NCBI GenBank assembly: GCA_040902425.1
Contig: JBBDXI010000020.1
Coordinates: forward strand, 1-7,838
Source: JBBDXI01 sp040902425
GTDB taxonomy: Bacteria > Planctomycetota > Phycisphaerae > Phycisphaerales > UBA1924
Direction: 5' to 3'
DNA: 7,838 bases
The notes below the pieces were generated by a model, which saw only the letters and a list, made by a program, of their open reading frames with translations, made no database searches and was not told the DNA's origin. The stretch's first letter is position 1; every line of letters starts with the position of its first letter. The translations under genes and the position numbers were made by a program. Positions 3,838 through 7,838 of the stretch are shown here, piece after piece.

Positions 3838-6252
3838 ATGCTCGGGACCTACGCCTCGGCGGCCCTGATCTGCGCCGCCTCGCTTTTGATCGGGCGCGCG
3901 CTGCTCTCCTTTGCGGGGCGCAACTCGTGGTCGTGGCTGGAGCCGGCGGTGGGGTTTGGGGCCGTGCTCTCGGTGACCGGCCTGCTGGCTCGCGCCCCCG
4001 GGCACGGGACCTCGGCGACCCTGGGCCTGGTCCTGCTGGTCGTCGCCGCGATTGTGGTCGTGGTGGGGGGCTCGTCCTACGACGCCCGGGGAGCGCTGCG
4101 CCGTGCGCTGCCGAGCGTGTTCGTCGTCGTCCTGGTGCTCTCAATCCCGTTCGCGGTGAGCGGCAGGTGGGGGCTTCTCGGCGTCGGCTTCAACAACGAC
4201 CTCGGCCTGCACCTCGCCTGGGCCGAGTGGCTGCGCGGCGGCCTCGGGCCTTCCCCGGACGCCGGCTACCCGCTCGGGCCGCACGGGCTGGCGGTCGCGG
4301 TCGCCGCCGTGCCCAAGATCAGCCTGGCGCAGGCGTTCGTGGGAGAGATCCTCGCGATCGGGGTCATGACCGCCCTGACCGCGCAGGCCGCCCTGCCGGG
4401 ATTCGGCCCCTTGCGCCGAACCGTCGCCGCGGTCTTCGTCGCCGCCTCCTACCTCGGCGCCTCCTACTACGCGCAGGGGGCTTTCAAGGAGCTCGCCGAG
4501 GCGCTCTTCGTGCTCGCCTTCGCCGTGGCGCTGCGGGATCCGGGGCGGCTTCCGGCCGGGGCGCTCGCCCGGCTGCGCTTCGCCCTCCCCTACCTGGCCC
4601 TCGCCGGCGGCATCTTCTTCTCCTACAGCTTCGCCGGGCTCGCTTGGCCAGTCGCGATCCTCGGCCTCTGGGCCCTGACGCTGCCGGCCGTGAGAGCGGC
4701 CATCTCCGTGCGAGCGGTGCTGCGCTTCCTGACGCGGCCGGCGACCCTCCTGGCCCTCCTCGCCCTGGCGGCGGTCGGCGTGGCGGTAACGACAGTCGGC
4801 CCCTTCGGCTTCGGCGACAGCTTCAGCAAGGTGGCGGGGAGCAACACCTACGGCCCCGTCTCGCCGGTCGAGTCGCTCGGGGTCTGGCCCACCTCCAACT
4901 ACCGGCTCGACGCACCCGGCGGCGCCCAGCTGACCGGCCTGGCCGGCGCGATCGGCGTGATCGCGGTGCTCGTCGGGCTCGCCTGGTGGGTGCGCCGGCG
5001 CGAGCTCGCCGTGCCGATCGGGCTCGCCGCCTGCGCCATCCTCTACGTCGCCTCGCTGCCGTTCAGCGGGGACTACTCGCAGGCCAAGGCGCTGATGATT
5101 GCCGCCCCCCTCGCGATGCTGGTCGCGATCCGCCCCCTGCTCGCCGAACTCACCTCCGGCTCTCGCCGACGGGCCGATGAGTCCAGCCAGAGTGGACATT
5201 TCGGCCCATCAGCAGAGGATGTCCCTGCGGAGGCTGCATCAATTCCATCGGCGAGGGGCTTGCGGGTGGCTTGGAGCGTGCTCGCCGTCGCCTTCATCGG
5301 CGGGGCTGCCTACTCGAGCTTCCTCGCCCTGCGCGACGCGCCGGTCGGCCCGCCGGGGCACGGCGCGGAGCTACAGGCCTTCCTCCCGATAGTCCACGGC
5401 AAGCCGGTGCTCTACGCGGGCCAGGACCGCTACGCCGCCTTCGCGCTGCTCGGCGCCGACACCCACGTGCCGATTGTCGAGTTCCGCGATCCCGCGGTCA
5501 CGGAGAATCCCGAGAAGCCGTTCGACACCGGCGACGCCTACAGCCCGATCGACTTCGACTCGTTCTCGCGCGGCACGCTCGACCGCTCCCCCTATGTGAT
5601 CACCGGGCGGGCGGCGTGGAACAGCCAGGCGCCGCCGAACTTTCGGCGCATCGCGGCGACGCCGTCCTTCATCCTCTGGGAGCAGACCGGCCCGATGCCC
5701 GAAGAACGCCACGTCCTGCTGGAGGGGACCGAGGCGGGAGCGCCGGCCCACTGCATATCCCCGGAGATCCAGATCCTGCTCTCCAACCCCGGGCGCGCGG
5801 CGCTCTTCCCAAAGCCCGTGGTCGGGTCGCGTCATGGGTGGGACGCGGGCAGCGTGCTGGGGACCGACCAGCTCACCTCGCAGACGCTCGACCTCGCGCC
5901 CGGGCGCTGGCACCTCTCGCTCCAGTACTTCTCGCCCTTTGAGCTCAAGCTGGGCGCCCCGGGCTTCCAAGAGCGGCTGATCCCGGCCCTCGACGGCCAG
6001 CGGCCCAACACGATCAGCCTCGCCAACAACGGCCAGTTCTGGCCGGCGGGGACGATCGAGAGCGACGGCGGCCCGGTCGAGTTCACGATCTCAACGGCGG
6101 ACCCGAGCACGCTGCAGAGCCTCACCGGCTACGACGGCAAGGCCTACATCGGCGAGCTGGTCGCCGTCCCGGACCAGCCACGCCGCATCGTCCCGCTCAG
6201 TGCAGCCTGTGAGGGGTGGATCGACTGGTACGAATCCCCCGCCTCCCCCTGA
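3838..6252 (+). CDS. large polytopic membrane protein, glycosyltransferase-C-like, with soluble C-terminal region
   Basis: The 804-residue protein has roughly 12 to 14 hydrophobic segments between residues 3 and 437 plus one at about 476-497, then about 300 mostly soluble residues. The first long loop after a transmembrane helix carries GFNNDLGLHLAWAEW (117-131). An Asp and a His early in such a loop resemble the acidic catalytic loop of GT-C enzymes, which move sugars from polyprenyl-phosphate carriers outside the membrane; D121 is the candidate. Other marks are FKELAEALFV (216-225), a loop at 321-365 and SGDYSQAKALMIAAP (410-424). The C-terminal part has an alpha/beta-like stretch (about 505-618, SPYVITGRAAW, FILWEQTG) followed by a beta-rich stretch (about 670-780) that looks like a small sandwich, possibly sugar-binding. 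Residues 440-473 form a hydrophilic linker with a DNA inverted repeat. Substrate is unknown, and GT-C assignment is inference from topology. It probably follows the MBL gene in one operon. Confidence 0.8.
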   Translation: MLGTYASAALICAASLLIGRALLSFAGRNSWSWLEPAVGFGAVLSVTGLLARAPGHGTSATLGLVLLVVAAIVVVVGGSSYDARGALRRALPSVFVVVLVLSIPFAVSGRWGLLGVGFNNDLGLHLAWAEWLRGGLGPSPDAGYPLGPHGLAVAVAAVPKISLAQAFVGEILAIGVMTALTAQAALPGFGPLRRTVAAVFVAASYLGASYYAQGAFKELAEALFVLAFAVALRDPGRLPAGALARLRFALPYLALAGGIFFSYSFAGLAWPVAILGLWALTLPAVRAAISVRAVLRFLTRPATLLALLALAAVGVAVTTVGPFGFGDSFSKVAGSNTYGPVSPVESLGVWPTSNYRLDAPGGAQLTGLAGAIGVIAVLVGLAWWVRRRELAVPIGLAACAILYVASLPFSGDYSQAKALMIAAPLAMLVAIRPLLAELTSGSRRRADESSQSGHFGPSAEDVPAEAASIPSARGLRVAWSVLAVAFIGGAAYSSFLALRDAPVGPPGHGAELQAFLPIVHGKPVLYAGQDRYAAFALLGADTHVPIVEFRDPAVTENPEKPFDTGDAYSPIDFDSFSRGTLDRSPYVITGRAAWNSQAPPNFRRIAATPSFILWEQTGPMPEERHVLLEGTEAGAPAHCISPEIQILLSNPGRAALFPKPVVGSRHGWDAGSVLGTDQLTSQTLDLAPGRWHLSLQYFSPFELKLGAPGFQERLIPALDGQRPNTISLANNGQFWPAGTIESDGGPVEFTISTADPSTLQSLTGYDGKAYIGELVAVPDQPRRIVPLSAACEGWIDWYESPASP
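5168..5210. repeat. imperfect inverted repeat inside the membrane-protein linker
   Basis: GGGCCGATGAGTCCA (5171-5185) faces TGGACATTTCGGCCC (5193-5207) across seven bases. Seven outer and five inner base pairs flank three mismatches, and two more outer pairs form beyond one mismatch. The surrounding linker (about 5155-5260) is less GC-rich and uses more A/T-ending codons than the rest of the gene. It may be a captured palindromic element or only an unconstrained linker. Confidence 0.6.
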
Positions 6253-6347
6253 CCTACGGCATCTCTGCGTCCTCGGTCGGCCGCCTGCGGGTCACGCACC
6301 AAAGTGCGCTCCCCTTGTCGTCCTCTCTCCGTCCTTGATCTGCCTAG

Positions 6348-7343
6348 TCAGGAGGAGGCGGCAGCCTTGGCGTCGATGCGCTCTGGCGTGGGGCGGACTA
6401 CGTCCCAGATTAGGCCGGTCTTCTCCAACCCCGTAATCACCATGCCCGAGAGATCGACTTGGTAGCGGCCGATGCCGTGTACCGCCGATGTCGGGAAGGC
6501 GTGATGGTTGTTGTGCCACGCCTCACCCATCGTTGGCAGCGCGATCAGGGCCAGGTTGCGCGACTCGTCGTTCGTCTTGAAGTCGCGGCGCCCGAAGACG
6601 TGGCAGAGCGAGTTGATGCTGTAGGTGAAGTGATGCAGGACGAAGAGGCGGACCAGGCCACCCCACAGCAGCCCGGTGAGCGCCGCGGCGATCGTCCCGC
6701 CGATCACCCAACCGAGCGCAAACGGGATGAGGAGGCCGAGGATCGCCCAGAGGATGAATGTCCGGTCGACCCAGCTGATCACCGGGTCTTCGATCAGGTC
6801 CGGCGCGAAGCGCTCCTTGTTGCCGCGCTGTGTGTGGATGAAAATCCACCCCATGTGGGCGTGGAAGAGACCGCGCAGCTCGCCGCGCCAGCCGCCGCCA
6901 TGGTCGACGTGGGGACTGTGTGGATCGCCCATTTCGTCGGAGAAGGCGTGGTGCTTGCGGTGGTCGGCAACCCAGGAGATGACCGGGCCCTCGATCGCCG
7001 CCGAGCCGAGGATGCCGAGCAGGCCGTGAAGCCAGCGCTTCGCCTTGAAGCTGCGGTGGGTGAGGTGGCGGTGGAACCCGACCGTGATCCCGAGGCCGGT
7101 GAGCAGGTACATGACGACGAAGATCGAAATGTCGCGCCAGTGCAGCGCCTGGTCCCAGACCTGCCAGGCGGCGATGCCGATCGCGATGAAGGGGACCAAG
7201 GTGACCAGGCCGGTGATGATCCGGTCGCGCGTCTCGTTGGCGACCGGCTGGATGTCGGAGGGAAGCGGGCCCACTTTGCCTGTGTCCACTGTCCCCGCTG
7301 CGTCTGTCGTCCTTGCTGCCTCTGCTGTGTCTGGGGCGGCCAT
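6348..7343 (-). CDS. membrane fatty acid desaturase (acyl-CoA delta-9 / stearoyl-CoA desaturase type)
   Basis: This di-iron membrane enzyme inserts a cis double bond, usually at carbon 9, into saturated acyl chains using oxygen and electrons from a redox partner. The 331-residue product has all three histidine boxes: H91-RHLT-H96, H128-RK-H131-H132 and H277-NN-H280-H281. It also has the family's N244-S-L-C-H248, which supplies further ligands in stearoyl-CoA desaturases. Hydrophobic pairs lie at about 42-63, 72-90, 196-213 and 215-234. HAHMGWIF (161-168) is a further family motif. No fused cytochrome b5 or ferredoxin domain is present, so the electron donor is separate. The N-terminal 30 residues are Ala/Thr-rich and look disordered. 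I chose the ATG at 7343: GGTGG lies shortly upstream and a TATGAT box ends ten bases before it. Starts at 7358 or 7388 would lie within or before that box. The gene is divergent from the CFA-family gene (65-base gap). Substrate form (CoA or lipid-bound) is not certain. Confidence 0.95.
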   Translation of the reverse strand: MAAPDTAEAARTTDAAGTVDTGKVGPLPSDIQPVANETRDRIITGLVTLVPFIAIGIAAWQVWDQALHWRDISIFVVMYLLTGLGITVGFHRHLTHRSFKAKRWLHGLLGILGSAAIEGPVISWVADHRKHHAFSDEMGDPHSPHVDHGGGWRGELRGLFHAHMGWIFIHTQRGNKERFAPDLIEDPVISWVDRTFILWAILGLLIPFALGWVIGGTIAAALTGLLWGGLVRLFVLHHFTYSINSLCHVFGRRDFKTNDESRNLALIALPTMGEAWHNNHHAFPTSAVHGIGRYQVDLSGMVITGLEKTGLIWDVVRPTPERIDAKAAASS

Positions 7344-7353
7344 GTAGCCACCG

Positions 7354-7359
7354 ATCATA
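7354..7359 (-). promoter_or_regulatory. candidate -10 box of the desaturase gene
   Basis: TATGAT on the minus strand matches TATAAT at five of six positions and ends ten bases before the ATG at 7343, so the leader would be only a few bases. It overlaps the ATG at 7358, which argues against that upstream start. A -35 at standard spacing is not clear. Confidence 0.45.
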
Positions 7360-7393
7360 CGGCGGAATCGGGGCGGAAATTGCCGCAATCCGC

Positions 7394-7399
7394 TATAGG
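7394..7399 (+). promoter_or_regulatory. candidate -10 box of the CFA-family gene
   Basis: TATAGG ends nine bases before the ATG at 7409. The GGAG at 7405-7408 touches the start codon directly and cannot act as a normal ribosome site, so a very short leader is likely. With the desaturase box it makes a compact two-way promoter region of 65 bases. Confidence 0.35.
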
Positions 7400-7408
7400 T
7401 ACTTGGAG

Positions 7409-7838
7409 ATGGCTTTCGCCAGCACCGCGAGACTGCGGCGGGCGATCGAGGGTCGCATCCCAGAGCGGCCGTTCACGGTCGAGTTCTGGGACGGGGCGCG
7501 ATTGCCCGCCACGAGCGGCAACGGGCCGACGTTCTACGTCCGCTCGCCGCGGGCGGCAGCCCACGTACTGCGTGCGCCGGGCCAGCTCGGCCTCGGCCGC
7601 GCCTACGTCAGCGGCGACCTAGAGGTCGACGACATCGACGGGGTTATCGGCCTCCTCGACAGCTGGAAGCCGCCGCCGCTGGAGCGCGACGCCAAGACGG
7701 CGCTGCTACTGGGGGCCGCGCGAGCGGCGGGCCTGACGCGGCCGCCGCGGCTGCCGGCCTCCGAGCTCCGGCCCAGCGGCCATCGCCACACCAAGGAGCG
7801 CGACGCGCGGGCCGTCCGCCACCACTACGACGTCTCCA
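7409..7838 (+). CDS. cyclopropane-fatty-acyl-phospholipid synthase family protein, N-terminal part, runs off the right edge
   Basis: Translating from the ATG at 7409 gives 143 residues with no stop before the window ends. The segments FTVEFWDGARLP (22-33), VRSPRAAAHVL (44-54), APGQLGLGRAYVSGDLEVDD (56-75) and RDARAVRHHYDVS (131-143) are the standard N-terminal signature of the CFA synthase / mycolic acid cyclopropane synthase family. HHYDVS leads into the S-adenosylmethionine-binding Rossmann domain, which lies outside the window. These enzymes add a methylene or methyl group from SAM to cis double bonds in membrane phospholipid chains. Whether this one makes cyclopropane or 10-methyl branched chains cannot be decided from the part seen. 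Its divergent neighbour is a desaturase that could supply the double bond. The ATG is directly preceded by GGAG with no spacer, so a leaderless start is likely. Confidence 0.92.
   Translation, partial: MAFASTARLRRAIEGRIPERPFTVEFWDGARLPATSGNGPTFYVRSPRAAAHVLRAPGQLGLGRAYVSGDLEVDDIDGVIGLLDSWKPPPLERDAKTALLLGAARAAGLTRPPRLPASELRPSGHRHTKERDARAVRHHYDVS

Noticed and set aside
3567..5180. Long plus-strand open frame (537 codons) over the MBL and membrane-protein genes
   Set aside because: It is out of frame with two well-supported genes, its translation is Arg/Pro/Ala-rich without any motif, and long open frames are expected by chance at this GC content.
4141..5199. Long minus-strand open frame (352 codons) antisense to the membrane protein
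   Set aside because: Its Gly/Arg/Glu-rich composition is the mirror of GC-rich coding DNA. It has no domain and lies wholly inside the sense gene.
6253..6347. Possible terminator between the membrane protein and the desaturase
   Set aside because: Only weak, short complementary stretches (for example GCGT with ACGC at the ends of about 31 bases) were found, with no stable stem or U-tract.
6459..7622. Plus-strand open frame (387 codons) antisense to the desaturase and running into the CFA-family gene
   Set aside because: The opposite strand encodes a complete desaturase with all three histidine boxes, and this translation is Asp/Glu/Arg-rich without motifs.

Overview
The window is GC-rich bacterial DNA (about 70% GC by eye) whose codons mostly end in G or C. 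The gene content suggests a high-GC actinobacterium. A Thermoleophilia/Solirubrobacterales-type lineage is my best guess, but it is an inference from gene style and not a proven placement. There is no sign of a phage, transposon, CRISPR array or plasmid. It reads as an ordinary chromosomal housekeeping and envelope region, densely packed, with no gene-free stretch over 300 bases.

Layout from left to right. On the minus strand, the 5' part of a tRNA-Ser(GGA) runs off the left edge, with tadA (tRNA adenosine deaminase) just upstream of it; an imperfect 24-bp direct repeat lies between them. Divergent from tadA is a secreted subtilisin-like S8 protease. It converges on a universal stress protein gene, with a 15-bp tandem duplication and a large hairpin, probably a two-way terminator, between them. 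Next comes a small minus-strand gene for a one-pass membrane protein whose tail is an eight-residue repeat encoded by a 24-bp tandem repeat. Divergent from it are a metallo-beta-lactamase-fold hydrolase and, 20 bases later, a large polytopic membrane protein of glycosyltransferase-C style with a soluble C-terminal region. The last pair is divergent and lipid-related: a membrane acyl-CoA/acyl-lipid desaturase on minus and the start of a cyclopropane-fatty-acid-synthase family gene on plus, cut by the right edge.

How the genes may work together. TadA and tRNA-Ser both serve decoding. The desaturase makes the double bond that a CFA-family enzyme cyclopropanates or methylates, so that pair may form one membrane-lipid modification unit. 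The MBL hydrolase and the GT-C-like protein are probably co-transcribed, but no shared pathway can be read from the sequence.

The regulatory pattern most worth checking is that several genes lack a usable Shine-Dalgarno site and instead have a TAnnnT or TATA-like hexamer 6 to 10 bases before the start codon. This suggests leaderless or near-leaderless transcripts. The usp gene is the contrast: a GTG start with a strong AGGAGG site and a dyad over its putative -10. The 95-base convergent gap at 6253-6347 holds nothing I can recognise. I see no convincing new defence or mobile system here.
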